DNA of 64,000 bases. It comes from Sternotherus odoratus. Lineage: Eukaryota > Chordata > Testudines > Kinosternidae. Location: the NCBI GenBank assembly GCA_032164245.1, contig JAVMKO010000007.1, forward strand, positions 372,001-436,000. The letters run 5' to 3'. Below the pieces are notes generated by a model. It had not been told where the DNA came from, did not search any database, and worked only from the letters and a program-made list of their open reading frames with translations. Positions 33,891-44,149 of this stretch are shown in pieces; position 1 is the stretch's first letter; the number at the start of each line of letters is the position of its first letter. The position numbers were made by a program, and so were the translations under genes.

Positions 33891-34005
33891 TCCGCTGGCA
33901 GCCCGCTAAACCTCTCGCCCTGAGAGGACATTTCATTGGGTCTCGTCACCGGCACTGGGACCATTGGGAGCAAAACCAGCCCCTTGACCAGGGACTCGTT
34001 GCCCT

Positions 34006-34033
34006 GCGCGCAATGCACTGTGGGTATGCAAAT
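34006..34033 (-). promoter_or_regulatory. Distal sequence element: octamer plus SPH/ZNF143 site
   Basis: On the minus strand the Oct-1 octamer atttgcat (34026-34033) is followed directly by acccacagtgcattgcgc, an SPH/ZNF143-type site. The pair sits about 180-204 bp upstream of the U5 start, the standard position of an snRNA distal enhancer. Confidence 0.8.
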
Positions 34034-34585
34034 GAGACTGGCTGGGTGCTCCAAAGAGGCGGTTCTTGGGGCTGCCCCGGCACGTTCTCCGGGGGGCAGG
34101 GGAGCTGCTCCCCCAGACTGGTCCGCTGACGTGCAGGTGCACGGCGGCCGGAGCTGGGCTATTAGGGGCTAAACCCCGGAGCAGATGCAGGTGCCCCTTG
34201 AAGGCCCCACAGTGGGATCCCTGTTGAGATGCCAGGCTGCTTTCCTCCCAGCCCCCCACAGACCCGCTCTCCCCCAGCCCCCCGCAGAGCCTCGGGTCGG
34301 CTTGAACCCGCGCTGCCCGCGGGGCACTTAGCCGCGCGGGGCAGAACCCGAGACAGGGCGGGGCCTCCCTGTGTCTGAGCAGAGCGTGTCTCTGTCCCTG
34401 GCCAGCAGCCGCGGGTCCGCCCGAGGGGTGAGTCCCCATCTCTGCACAGCCCGGAGCCCTGGGGAGGGACCCGCTACGGCTCCAGGGTCTGCCAGCCCCC
34501 AACGTGTTATCCTATAAATATCCTATAACTATGTGGTTATCCTATAACTACGTGTTATCCTATAAATATGTGGTTCTTTAGCAGC
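34034..34585. other. GC-rich flank of the U5 promoter, no gene called
   Basis: A GC-rich stretch (34080-34490), then three short AT-rich tandem units of cctataa(c/a)tatgtggttat type at 34508-34575. The minus-strand open frame at 33933-34502 overlaps the snRNA enhancer and is not credible as a protein. Confidence 0.45.
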
Positions 34586-34990
34586 CCATTGCAAAGCAGA
34601 TCTATTGGGAGTGGAAAGATTCAGAAAATGGACAACAAAAATGCTGGGGGTATATGGAGCAGCTTTTGTATTAGAAGAGATTAATAAGATTGGGACTTTT
34701 TAGCTGGGAAAAAGGGAGGACTAAAGGGGGATATGATGGAGGTCTATAAAATCAAGACTGGTGTGGAGAAAATAAATAAGCAAGTGTTGTTTATTCCTCA
34801 TGACCCAAGATCTAGCAGTCACCAAATGAAGTGAATAGGCAGCAGGCAAAAGAAAGTATTTCTTCAGACAACACACAGTCAACCTGCGGAACTCTTTGCC
34901 AAAGGATGTTATGAAGAACAGGACTATAAAGGGATTCAAAATGGACTTTATTGGACCAACCGCCAGTGGGAAGCACAAACACACCAAGTG
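34586..34990 (+). mobile_element. CR1/L3-type LINE 3' region, truncated
   Basis: Recognisable by gcaaagcagatctattggga, gattaataagattgggactt, 'ggtctataaaatcaagactg' and 'tcaacctgcggaactctttg'. It runs out before the terminal repeat near 34950. Confidence 0.8.
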
Positions 34991-36122
34991 CTAGAAACAG
35001 GGGAAAGAGAACAAAGAAACCAGGCAGCTCATTTTGAGCCAAGAAAGAGAGACGGGGGTCAAGACTTCCTTCGTGCCAAGAAGCCACTACTGAAAAAAGG
35101 GTCGTGGTTCTCACAAGGTTGAGAACCGCTGTCCTAGAGCAACCTGCAGAATAGAACAATAATAAAAACCTAGGAAGCTAACCACACTAACAGATAATGA
35201 CACAGCTTCAACATAGGCTAAAAAACCTAAAAAATGCTTTAAAGACTATTCCCTAACATTTTTCTTTCTTTTTTGACTGACTCTTGCAAAAAAATAAATA
35301 TGTTTTTTTATTATTACAGAAATTCCCCCATTGGAGAAAATCACCAATGTGTGCCCACTTACAATGTAACAGAAAACCTTCCCCGTGAGAACACCACCCT
35401 CGCTCACCCAACCCGCTCAGCCCATGGTGGGGGATGCTGACTGCCGTCCCTGCCCACAACAGCCCCCCACTGTCGTGAGCTGCTTGACCTGGGCCCCACT
35501 CTTCTCTACTCCAAGCCCCAGGTGCCAAATTCGGGTCCTGCTCAGCAGCCTGCTCCCGCTCCCACAATGCTCTGCTCCCACACAAATCTTCATATGTGTA
35601 TCATGGCCCCGGCCTTGTAAGTGCTGCTTGTTCTGCCTCTGCTCAAATCCTGGGGGTTCACTGAGCTGCAGCTAACCTGAGACAAGGGACCAGCTTCAAC
35701 CAGCGCTGTCTGCCTGTGCGCTCAGCTTCACTGGGCAGGGTCCCAAAGGCATCAAGTGGCCTTCCAGTGTCTGAGTGGAGACAACACCTGACAATGACAG
35801 GAAAGGGAGGTGAGACAAGGCAGGGGAGGTCATTCTGCTATTGGAGCAGCTGTTGGTGGGGAGAAAGAGAAACCAAATGCCAGCGTCTCTCTTTTCCCAG
35901 CAGTAGTTGGTCCACAATGGAAGCTATTCTCTTGTCTCTCTGACAGCCTGGTTTCCAGGGATAGGCAACCTATGGCATGAGTGCTGAAGACACCTGGGAA
36001 AGAATTCTCTGCAGTAACTCTGAGTCCTCCCCACCTATTCTCCCATCTCTGCCTGTTGGAAATTTTCGCTGCTAGCAAACACAGGTAGGCCAAATGCTAT
36101 TGTAGGTAATCCCATCATCCCA
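34991..36122. other. No gene seen
   Basis: Unique sequence. A 'ggttgagaaccgctg' phrase near 35116 resembles a hAT-type terminus, but the partner end was not located. Short open frames only. Confidence 0.4.
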
Positions 36123-36130
36123 CCCCATCC

Positions 36131-36532
36131 ATAGGTGCTGACTCTGTGGGTGCTCTGGGGCTGGAGCTCCCATGGGGAAATATTGGTGGGTGCTCTGCAC
36201 CCAGCGGCAGCTCCCTGCCCCACCTCCCAGCCCATCTCACCTCTGCTCTGCCTCCTTCCCCGAGTGTGCTGTGACCCATCTTCTCCCCCTAACTCCCAGC
36301 TCTTGCCACCGCAAAACAGCTGTTTCATGGCAGCAAGCGCTGGGAGGGAGGTGGGAGGAGGGGGAACGCAATGCACTCCAGGAAGAGGTGGGGCTGGGGT
36401 GGGTATTTGGGGAAGGGTCCATTAGGGGCAGGGAGGGGACAGAGTTGGGGTGGGGACTTTGGAGAAGGGGTTGAAATGAGGGCCGCTCCAGGGGCAAGCA
36501 CCAACTGGCGCCAGGAAAAGTTTGTGCCTATG
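36131..36532. mobile_element. Probable nonautonomous hAT-type element
   Basis: The termini ataggtgctgactctgtggg and (inverted) cataggcacaaacttttcct are related. The flanks ccccatcc (36123-36130) and ccccatac (36533-36540) form an 8-bp target duplication with one mismatch. GC-rich interior, no coding capacity. Confidence 0.55.
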
Positions 36533-36789
36533 CCCCATACGTAAGTGTATCAAGCTCAGGCCTGAGGTCAGTTAGGTTTTTTGCCCCCACTGTTCACTTT
36601 GGAAGGTTGTTCTCTAAATGACGCCTCTCGTGGCACTGAAGTACTGGAGTGAACAGGAGAGTGCTTGGGGATAAAGCATCGATTCATCATGTCTACAGTA
36701 GACACTATAAATCCACCCCCAGAGTGATCACTACCTGCCAATCCTGCACGTAGTGTAGACCTGTCCTTAGACAGGCCTAGTAATCCCAG

Positions 36790-36853
36790 TCCCATATGGT
36801 CTAGTGGTCGGGATTCCTGGTTTTTCACCTGGGTTCAATTCCCAGTGTGGGAA
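36790..36853 (+). tRNA. tRNA-Glu(TTC)-like pseudogene, internal deletion
   Basis: Acceptor tcccata/tgtggga is fully paired, and the D-arm tggtctagtggtcgggatt and T-arm ctgggttcaattcccag are typical of tRNA-Glu. The anticodon loop ttttca (TTC) is present, but the 3' half of the anticodon stem and the variable loop are gone (64 nt rather than 72). Non-functional as it stands. Confidence 0.75.
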
Positions 36854-37221
36854 TAGTGCAGAGCTTTTGCTCAGAGGGAGGCAGGAAATGAAAGGAGAGT
36901 GGAAGGATCCTGCCAGCAGGGGAGTTGAACAGTTTTGGGAAGGGATCTGGGAAGTGGGGGGCAGAGGTCTGGGGGGAGATCAGGGAAGGATCCCTGAATT
37001 GTGGGAAGTGGGCAGCATGGTGAGCACAGGCCTGGCCTGGGGAGGGGGAAGAGTGACTGTGTCCTTCTAAACTCACCACTAGGGGACTAGGCAGGCTGGG
37101 AAGAATGATGTGTTTGTTGGTCATTTCTGTGTAAACACCCAATCCAATGGCAAAATATTTCCATCCATAATCATCAAAACTGACAGACTGGCAAAGTAAG
37201 AAACCTGCTGCTTGAGAACAT
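36854..37221. other. No gene seen
   Basis: Unique sequence between the tRNA-Glu relic and an LTR. No recognised feature. Confidence 0.4.
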
Positions 37222-38319
37222 TGTGATGGTGTACCCCATAAGGCTTTATGGGGGGTGTCTATACATACATGTATGACATCACTGGAATATGGTTTTGCTA
37301 TATATGCCATGTAACATATCTCCGTGAAGGTAATGAGCCACTGGACCTGTTCATCCTATTTGTATTTGTGTCTGTTTTGTATTCAAAGTTATGAATATTG
37401 GCTACGTGCTTGGTCAGTTGTAAGTAGACTTTGGAAAGCAGCTGAGCAACTCTCTGAGAAAAAAAACTATTCTCAGTTAAGCCCAACTGAGAACCAATCA
37501 AGCAAACAATGAACTTTGCAGACGCCCGTCCACACCCGAACTTCCTGAGGAATGCGGCCTGGCTGGTAATGAGCGGAATCTGGTTCAAACCTGCAACTGG
37601 ACCATGTGCTCTGAGAGTCCATGTGGACTGTGCATAAGAAGGAGGAGGGGCTCTCCACCCACAAGAGGAAGTCTGTATAAACCAGGGAGAGACCTCTCCA
37701 TTTTGTTCTCAGCTGGCCCCCCAAGGATACCTGGAAGAAACTGGAACAGAGGACTGTGACTGCAGGGGGGGTGCGAGTGATTGCTGGACCCTGACTAACA
37801 GGGAGTTTAGCCTGAAAGAAGGAATTCAGAGGATGAGGCTTTTTACTGTAATAGTGTTAGATCTGCGTTTTCTATTTTATTTTATTTGGTAATTCACTTT
37901 ATTCTGTCACTACTGGGAACCACTTAAATCCTATTTCCTGTCTTTATTAAAATCACTTTTTACTTATTAGTTAACCTGGAGTACGTGTTGGTACCTGGGG
38001 GGGCAAACAGCTGTGCATCTCTCTCGATCATTGTTATAGAGGGCGAACAATCTATGAGTTTGCCCTGGATAAGCTTTACACAGGGCAAAACAAATTTTAT
38101 TCAGGGTTTGACCCCATTGGGAGTTGAGCATCTGAGTGCCAGAGGTAAGGATACCTCCTGCCTGTTTCCAGGAAAGCCCACAGCTGTTAGGGGACGTGGC
38201 TCAGACCGGGCAGGGTACGGAGGTCCTAAGCTGTTGGGGCAGGAAAACTGAGGCAGGAGGAGCCTTGGCACATTGGGTGGCAACTTCTAAGGGGGGTTCT
38301 GTGATCCCAACCCGTCACA
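37222..38319 (+). mobile_element. Probable solo LTR of an endogenous retrovirus-like element
   Basis: It runs from tgtgatggtgtaccccataa to ccgtcaca, so it has TG...CA-type ends with a short inverted repeat. Inside are a TATA-like gtctgtataaacc (~37668) and an attaaaa polyadenylation-type signal (~37948). It shares the motif series around 'aggaagtctgtataaa' with the LTR at 46139-47188, so the two are related. No clean target duplication was found; both flanks are unremarkable. No internal retroviral genes accompany it. Confidence 0.6.
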
Positions 38320-38589
38320 GGGTGTTGCTCCCCCTTGGTGTGAGCTGGTCGCATTCTTACTCTATGTAACGGGGCTCTGAGCTTTGCATCTTGTGAGTTC
38401 TGTGTCCTCAACAAGCAACTGTAGTGGAGCTAACAGTGAAGTGGCTCATGAGGAGGCTGGCGGAGTGGCTTGCAGTGAGGGCTGAAGCAGAACCCCACGG
38501 AGAGGTGGGGCAGTCGGACCATGTAAGGTGCCCTTAACCTGCCCCCCCCAGTTCCACCCAGGCTGGGAGGTAAAACTCTGCCGGGCAGA

Positions 38590-38810
38590 AGAGTTAGGGA
38601 CGTAGTTTATTTAAAGCAAGGAAAGTCTGAGGAGGTTTCTGTTTGCAGGAGGCAACATGGTTCGGTCTGTCATGGTACCAAATGGGGAGTCGGTTGTTTG
38701 TGAAAGAGTGAGCATGCACGATGAGGAGGAGATTCAAACCCATGCGTGCAGAGCACATTGGATTAGGAGTCCATCGCCTTAACCACGCAACCACCTCATC
38801 TGAGCTGGCT
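38590..38810 (-). repeat. tRNA-Ser-bearing duplicated segment, copy A
   Basis: About 220 bp, related to 45650-45870 in the same orientation. Both carry 'gtctgaggaggttt' upstream (on plus), a 'tgtttgtgaaag'-like stretch and then the tRNA-Ser-like sequence. Confidence 0.65.
38719..38800 (-). tRNA. Serine-type tRNA body with CCT anticodon
   Basis: 82 nt with the long variable arm typical of tRNA-Ser. The acceptor gatgagg/cctcatc is perfectly paired, and the anticodon stem tgga/tcca is intact. The loop is ctcctaa, so the anticodon is CCT (reads AGG, Arg). The closest family is tRNA-Ser(GCT), and one G-to-C change at position 34 explains the difference. The T-stem has one mismatch and the B-box is slightly off (ggtttgaatct). 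SerRS recognises the long arm rather than the anticodon, so an expressed copy could insert Ser at Arg codons. A decayed gene is equally possible. The sister copy at 45780-45861 keeps GCT. Confidence 0.75.
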
Positions 38811-39099
38811 AATAAGTGATATTGTGCCCTCTTACCTGTGTCTGCAGCCCCTCTGAAGCCATAGTCATGAACCAGGGTACTGTGGGTTCCTGGGGAAAGG
38901 GGTACGGACAGAGGTAAGGGGGGGCTGAGGCTGGGCCGGGCTGGAAGCCAGGGGCCCAGGTTGGAGGCTGGGTTAGGGAAGAGCAGGGGGCAGAGTTGGG
39001 CTGAGTGGTGCTCCTTCCCTGCCCTCCAAGGGGGCTGGCTTGTACCCTGGGGTACCCCATGATTGTTCTTCTGGCCCCCCCTAGGAGGCCTGCCCCACA

Positions 39100-39185
39100 T
39101 TTTATGGACAAGGATAGATCCGTGTTTAAAGCCTTGGTCTGTCAAACCCAGAGTTGTGAATTCAATCCCTGAGCGATGGGCCCTG
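39100..39185 (+). mobile_element. tRNA-like head of a Pol III SINE (fragment)
   Basis: 'ggtctgtcaaacccagag' followed by 'ttgtgaattcaatccctgag' matches the head of the tRNA/CR1 SINE family seen at 4227 and 58540. No tail follows directly. I therefore do not count it as a tRNA gene. Confidence 0.6.
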
Positions 39186-39275
39186 TGGACGGGGTTGGGC
39201 CTGGTGAAGGGATATAGAGCCTGGTCCCAAAGATCCACTCGTGAGTGTCAGGCTCACCTCAGGTGTTTGGCAGCA

Positions 39276-39348
39276 GGCCCCATGGCTTAGCTAGTTAAAG
39301 CACCTGTCTTGTAAACAGGAGATCCTGGGTGCAACTCCTAGTGGTGCC
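39276..39348 (+). tRNA. tRNA-Thr(TGT), nearly complete
   Basis: 73-nt cloverleaf. Acceptor ggcccca/tggtgcc (one mismatch), D-arm gcttagctagttaaagc, anticodon stem cctgt/acagg around cttgtaa (TGT), and T-stem ctggg/cctag with one G-T pair. It is very close to vertebrate tRNA-Thr(TGT). The T-loop reads tgcaact instead of ttcgaat, which damages the B-box. It may be a recently inactivated gene. Confidence 0.8.
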
Positions 39349-39371
39349 CTGGGGGGGCTTTCTCTCCTAGG

Positions 39372-39512
39372 GGTATAGCTCAGTGGTAGAGTGTTTGAGT
39401 GTAAATCAAGTGGTCCTTGGTCTGAATCCAAGTGCCCTCTTATAAGCCTTTTGGGATCAGTCCTGCTTTGAGCAGGGGGTTGGACTAGATGATCTCCTGA
39501 GGTCCCCGATCA
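39372..39512 (+). mobile_element. tRNA-Cys-type sequence joined to a CR1-like tail (SINE)
   Basis: The head aggggtatagctcagtggta...ttgagtgtaaatcaa matches tRNA-Cys, with the anticodon GCA changed to GTA. Directly after it comes 'gatcagtcctgctttgagca' and 'gttggactagatgatctcct', the 3' tail of CR1-mobilised SINEs. Either a SINE copy whose head resembles tRNA-Cys or a tRNA-Cys retroposed with a CR1 tail. Confidence 0.7.
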
Positions 39513-39825
39513 GTGTTTAAACTGACCCCCTACCTGCTAAGCAGGGGCTAGTGATGCCAAAGCCCAGGGACAGGGAGAACATGTGCAGGGGCCCTGGCAC
39601 CAGAATCTTGGCCCCACCCCCTTCTGCCTGCAGCCCCGCCCCTTAAACCCACAGCCGCATCCACTAGTCACCTCTGTTCTAGCCCTTCCCCCACTGTCCC
39701 ACCTGGGTCGTTCCTTGTGCACCTCCTCCCCTGCTGCCCTCACCAGATAGTTTCAGACAGTTCTCTGAAAACCTCCCTCAATGCGCAGCAGCCGTCAAAA
39801 AACCAAACCGAATGCTGGGAATCAT
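39513..39825. other. No gene seen
   Basis: Unique sequence between the SINE and the CR1 fragment. No recognised feature. Confidence 0.4.
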
Positions 39826-40480
39826 TAAGAAAGGGATAAATTATTGGACAGAAAATATCCTGTTGTTGTTATAGAAATCCAGGGTATGCCCACATCTGTG
39901 TGCAGCTGTGGTCACCCGGTCACAAAAAGATCTATTGGAATTGGAAGAGGTTCAGAAAAGGGCAACAAACACGATTAGGTGTATGACACGGCTTCTGTAT
40001 GAGGAGAGAGTAATGACAGAATTTTTCAGCCTGGAAAACAGACGGCTAAGGGAAGATGTGCTCGAGGTCTATAAAACCTTGACGGGTGTAGAGAAAGTTG
40101 ATAAGGAAGTCCTGTTTACTACGTCGCAACACAAGAACTAGGAGTCACCAAATGAAATGAAATGACTAGGCACCAAGTTTAAAACCAACAAAAAGAAGTA
40201 TTTCTTCAAACAAAACAGAGTCAACCTGTGGAACTCCTGCCCAGAGGATGTTGTGAAGACCAAGACTATTACAGGGTTCAAAAAACCTAGATAAGTACAT
40301 AGAGGATGGATCCCTCAATGGGATGTGCAGGGACAGTGATTGGTGTTTCCAGAAGTTTGTAATAAGCAGTGGGGATGGATCACTTCTTCATTCTCTCTGG
40401 CATCTGGCCAAGGTTGGAGGACAGGATGCTGGGCTAAATGGGCCTTCGGTTTGACCCAGAAGGGCCAGTCTTATGTTTTG
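39826..40480 (+). mobile_element. CR1/L3-type LINE 3' region, near-complete 3' end
   Basis: Contains 'gatctattggaattggaaga', 'gtcaacctgtggaactcctg' and 'ggatgttgtgaagaccaaga', and ends near 'ccagtcttatgttttg'. It is the uninterrupted counterpart of the CR1 at 19085-19785. The site corresponding to the 5S-SINE insertion (about 40129-40145, 'cacaagaactaggagtcacc') is empty. The part from ~40045 belongs to the inverted duplication. Confidence 0.85.
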
Positions 40481-40708
40481 ACTCCCCCATTCACTTGCAT
40501 TCTGGACTCATTGCTTCTCTGCAGCTGCTCCCTCTCCCCCCCCCCCCCCCGGGCTTTCACCACACTTTCTGCCAGCCAGAGACTGAATTCCAGGCCTGCT
40601 CCTGTGGTATTAGCATCTCCTCATTCCTATGGACAGCTCAGGAGAATCCCTGGGGGGCTATTGGCTCTGGACAGCCCCAGGAGTCATAAAGCAACTTAGA
40701 AGCAGAGC

Positions 40709-40780
40709 ACCTGGAGAGAGGTTTGAATTCTGGACCCTCAGATTAAGAGCCTGATGCTCTACCAAGTGAGCTACCCCGGC
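40709..40780 (-). tRNA. tRNA-Lys(CTT)-like pseudogene (mirror copy)
   Basis: The reverse complement of the 18750-18821 locus. Anticodon segment ctcttaa is retained in the stem tcagg/tctga. The T-stem is lost (cagaa against ctctc), so this copy is more decayed than its partner. Confidence 0.7.
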
Positions 40781-41184
40781 TGAGAGAAAAAGCCCCCCCA
40801 AGAAGAAAAAGTGAATTTCAGAGCCAGCAATGGATGTTAGTTCTGGCTCTTGCTATTCCAGAGGGTTTTTGCTCCACCCCTGGAGGCAGGAATGGTTCAC
40901 TGAAGAGGCACCTGGCTCCTCCTCCTCCCAAAGCAATCACCCTGCACAACAGACTATTATCCCTTCCCCGGCCGTTATCCCAAAGAGCTCTGGATCTAGG
41001 CTCCAGTGGGGGTTGCAGAAGGGGCGGGGCATCGGGTGGAAAAGGTGGGGCAAGGAGTTAGTCTCCCCCAGCTGGCAGTTCCTGCTCCACCTATGGTGTT
41101 GTAATTAAAGAGGGTGCCAGGCTGCACTTGTAGTGAGGTTTCCCCCACAAAGTGGCCGTGCAGAGGCTGCAGGAGACAGGCAGG

Positions 41185-41307
41185 TAGGGTGACCAGACAG
41201 CAAATGTGAAAAATGGGGACGGGGTGGGGGGGTAATAGGAGCCTATATAAGAAAAAGACCCAAAAATCGGAACTGTCCCTATAAAATCAGGACAGTTGGT
41301 CACCCTA
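41185..41307. mobile_element. hAT-type MITE with 8-bp target duplication
   Basis: 123 bp with inverted termini tagggtgaccag and, at the other end, ttggtcacccta. Interior 'agcctatataagaaaaagac'. Flanked by a perfect 8-bp duplication, caggcagg (41177-41184 and 41308-41315). Nonautonomous. Confidence 0.9.
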
Positions 41308-42370
41308 CAGGCAGGTGACAGCGGGGGAAGGGGCGACACAGAAGCTCTCAGCAGCAGGGGGACGGACAATGCTGTGGAGCAGTGATGCAGAGTGACCAGT
41401 GCAAACTGAGAGCCAGCGGAGGGAGTGGGGGCAGCAGAAGCTGAGGTATCGCTCAAGGCCTTCCCCTCCCCCACCCCGGGGTCTTTGCTGCCCAAGTGGG
41501 GTGGGGTTTAGTGGAAGGAGAGTGGAGGGTCTGTTAAAGGACATTGGATTAGCCTGTCACACTGCAAGGTGGGAAACTGAGGCAAAGTGCCCTGCCCAGT
41601 GTGCTCTGGGGTTGGAAATTTCCTTATGCTACTGATTTGAACTTATGATCGTAGCTTTGAGTTACGTGTGATTAATCAACAGCCTCATTTTTACTACATG
41701 AATTAAACCCAGAACTTTATTTCCTTCAGCCTAGACATTAATGTCCCTTCGTTTTTCTCTCTCTTAGCAAGAAGGAACTGAATTTTGTGACTCTCTCTGG
41801 GAATTGCAATCAGATTTCATTTGGGGAATTCAGTCTCTGTGTTGGTGAGTTGACATTTTCCTCACACTGTTCATTGCATGCACTGAAATACACAGGGAGA
41901 GCTAAGGGCTGAGATAGAGAAAAACCCACACTCCTAACCAGTGGAGTTCAGCTGATCTAAGTCCTGGCATAGACAGAGCTTGGTGGATGGAAGAATTTTT
42001 CTGTCAACCTCACTACTACAGCGATGGGAAAACCCCTCCAATCACTGCAGTTACTGTCTACTCCCAAGTGCTATTGCAGAGTCACAGCAGCCTTTGAAGT
42101 GTAGACAGCGTAAGATTGAGACCAGTTCTGGCTCCAGTTTGCACTGTGGACGCTCAGGCTACAGCCCAGGTTCAGGACTCAGAGGAAATGGAGCTCACAT
42201 CCCTACCTACAGGACTCCAGGCACAGCCAATCTTCTGGATCAAACGTTCCCCTCTTGCACTGAAGTCACAACAGCTTAGCGGGCAGAAGAGAGGCTCCCA
42301 CCTCATGTGAGAGAACAAGACTCAGCCTTAGAACACCCAGTAGGGTTAGATGGCGAAAGAGCTGCACCAG

Positions 42371-42435
42371 GATCCCACCAAGACTTGAACTCAAATTGCA
42401 GGATTCAAAACCCTGCCTCACTGGCCGGCCCTGCA
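42371..42435 (-). tRNA. tRNA-Gln(TTG)-like pseudogene, 5' part degraded
   Basis: On the minus strand: anticodon arm gcaggg-ttttgaa-tcctgc (TTG), T-arm ttgagttcaagtcttgg and 3' acceptor tgggatcc, as in tRNA-Gln. The D-arm and 5' acceptor are not recognisable. Confidence 0.65.
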
Positions 42436-42738
42436 TTTGCTCAAGTCAGCATGCAGCAGTTTGCTGTAGACCCAGAAGCCTTTCTTCCTCCAGAGTGAGG
42501 CCAGTGGGCATTTGAGGACGTTCCCCCTTCAATTACTTACTTACTTCTGCCCGTCACCCCAGTCAGGGTATGGGCTGCCAAGCACAGCTCTCCAGAGTCC
42601 TCTATCCTGGGCCATTCTCTCTAGCTGGTTCCCCTTCAATCCCAGGCAGTAAATGGCCCTTCCTAGGAAAGCCCAAGTCCTGAAAAGAGGAAATAGTCAT
42701 GTCAAGGAAAGCTGCCTTTTGGAGTCTATCCCCATTGC
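42436..42738. other. No gene; possible RTE-like 3' fragment
   Basis: 42540-42660 ('acttacttacttctgcccgt', 'agagtcctctatcctgggcc') looks like the reverse complement of a LINE 3' end with a (gtaa)n tail. The family assignment is uncertain. Confidence 0.35.
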
Positions 42739-42810
42739 ATCTGACCAGGGACTTGAACCCTGGACCCTCAGATCAAAAGTCTGATGGTCTCCCAACTGAG
42801 CTAGCCAGGC
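42739..42810 (-). tRNA. tRNA-Lys(TTT)-like
   Basis: 72-nt cloverleaf. D-arm gctcagttgggagacc (one mismatch), anticodon stem tcaga/tctga around cttttga (TTT), and T-arm caggg-ttcaagt-ccctg perfect. Acceptor gcctggc/gtcagat has one mismatch and two wobble pairs. A and B boxes are reasonable. It could still be transcribed; otherwise a young pseudogene. Confidence 0.75.
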
Positions 42811-44077
42811 TCACATGCAAAAATGATACATTTGGTGCAGAAGAGAAACTAGTGAAGAGAAAGTGGGACGGAAGCAATACCAAAAACTTGCTATTTTTGC
42901 TCTCTTAGTCGTCTGAGCCCCAGCCTGCTCCTCCATCCGGTGCCGTGAGACCTTCTTCTTTTTTAAGTTAAATATCAGATCCAGGAGAAAACACCATTCT
43001 AAAAATCAAAATGAAATCAGAGACAGAAATGCCATTGGAAATACAAAGTGAAAAAAAAAGGAAGATGCAATCCCCATCACATGATGGTATCCGGAGAGGA
43101 TTAACTTTTTGTGGGCTTGGTGCTAAACATATTTCTCTGTCCCCCCCCCCCCCCGCCCCTGTGGAATGAGGGAGCCAAGGGCAAGAGCACAGTGGGGCAT
43201 GGAGGGGAGAGGATTGGTCCCCAGCTGGTGTGAGGCAGGGGCAAGATGAGCACAGTGGGGCATTGGGCAGGATTAGTCCCTACTCACTGGAGCAAGGCAG
43301 GGGCTGGGGGAAAAACCTCAGTAGGGCAGGAGCTAGTGTTGGTCCCTGGAGCAAGGGAGGGGCCGAGGGTAAACTGTAAATGCAGCAGGGCTGGGGAGGG
43401 GGCAAACAGGATCCACCCACCCCTGCCCACATAGGGCAGGTACCGATCTTCTCCCTGGTTCTAGCCCATTCTCTTCATCTCCCTCTGCACTGAGCTGAGG
43501 GTGGGGGTGCACTGAGCACAGGGCTGGGGGGAGGATCTGGGAGGGAGTTATGGTGCAGGCGCTAGGCTCAGGGTTGGGGCAGGAGGTCGGGGTGTGGAGC
43601 ACTTACCTGGGACAGCTCCGATGGGTGCAGGTGGGAATGTGGGGGGTCGGGGGGAGCTCCGTGTGGTGTTCAGTCCATAGTGACACTAATGATATGAATA
43701 GCCAGTGATATTTGTATGTAACTACACAGTCAGTTGTGAACCTGCCTATCATTATCCCTTTGAAATGATGATGATGTTCACTTGACTTTATATCCCTGTG
43801 TGCTATGGACGTCTACAGGTTCCATTAGCCAGTCCAACCGTTTGGCACTTGCAGGTGGGTACATCTGTTTTGCGCTGGATTCTTGCACAGCTAGAAAAGG
43901 CTGGCAGATGTAGATACCTGCCCCTCTTCTTAACCAGCACTAATAACCAGGCCAGGCCAGGCTAGGGCTGGGGAGAGAGAGCGAGCGAGAGCAGCAGACT
44001 TCCCCTAATGTTTGCTGCACACTTTTTCTTGACCAGTTTCTTCTATGCACCAACTTGTTATTCATTTTCTCATGTGA
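42811..44077. other. No gene seen
   Basis: Includes a C-run at 43141-43155 and G-rich sequence to 43660, then unique sequence. Short open frames at 43246-43602 have no recognised similarity. Confidence 0.4.
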
Positions 44078-44149
44078 GCCTGGTGAGCTCAGTTGGGAGA
44101 ACATTAGACTTTTAATCTGAGGGTCCTGGGTTCAAGTACCTGGTCAGGT
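44078..44149 (+). tRNA. tRNA-Lys(TTT)-like pseudogene
   Basis: Acceptor gcctggt/gtcaggt is fully paired with wobbles, and the anticodon stem ttaga/tctga surrounds cttttaa (TTT). The D-arm reads gctcagttgggagaac, and the T-stem ctggg/acctg has two mismatches. It is in opposite orientation to its relative at 42739-42810; short upstream similarity (tcatgtgagcc) extends ~20 bp. Confidence 0.7.

Larger units (their letters stand above)
40045..42218 (-). repeat. Right arm of the ~2-kb inverted duplication
   Basis: The reverse-oriented match of 17508-19775. Shared landmarks include 'tgaccagtgcaaactgagag' (41393) and 'gcatccacagtgcaaactgg'-like sequence near 42140. This arm contains a private 123-bp hAT MITE at 41185-41307, absent from the left arm at the matching site near 18410. 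Confidence 0.85.

Noticed and set aside
34261..34340. Possible tRNA (gggttcaagcc with ctcgggt/acccgag outer stem)
   Set aside because: The outer 7-bp pairing is real but the T-stem, D-arm and anticodon arm do not form. Likely a chance match in a GC-rich stretch.
33836..34502. Overlapping minus-strand open frames upstream of U5
   Set aside because: They run through the snRNA enhancer and PSE. The composition is GC-driven and no domain is seen.
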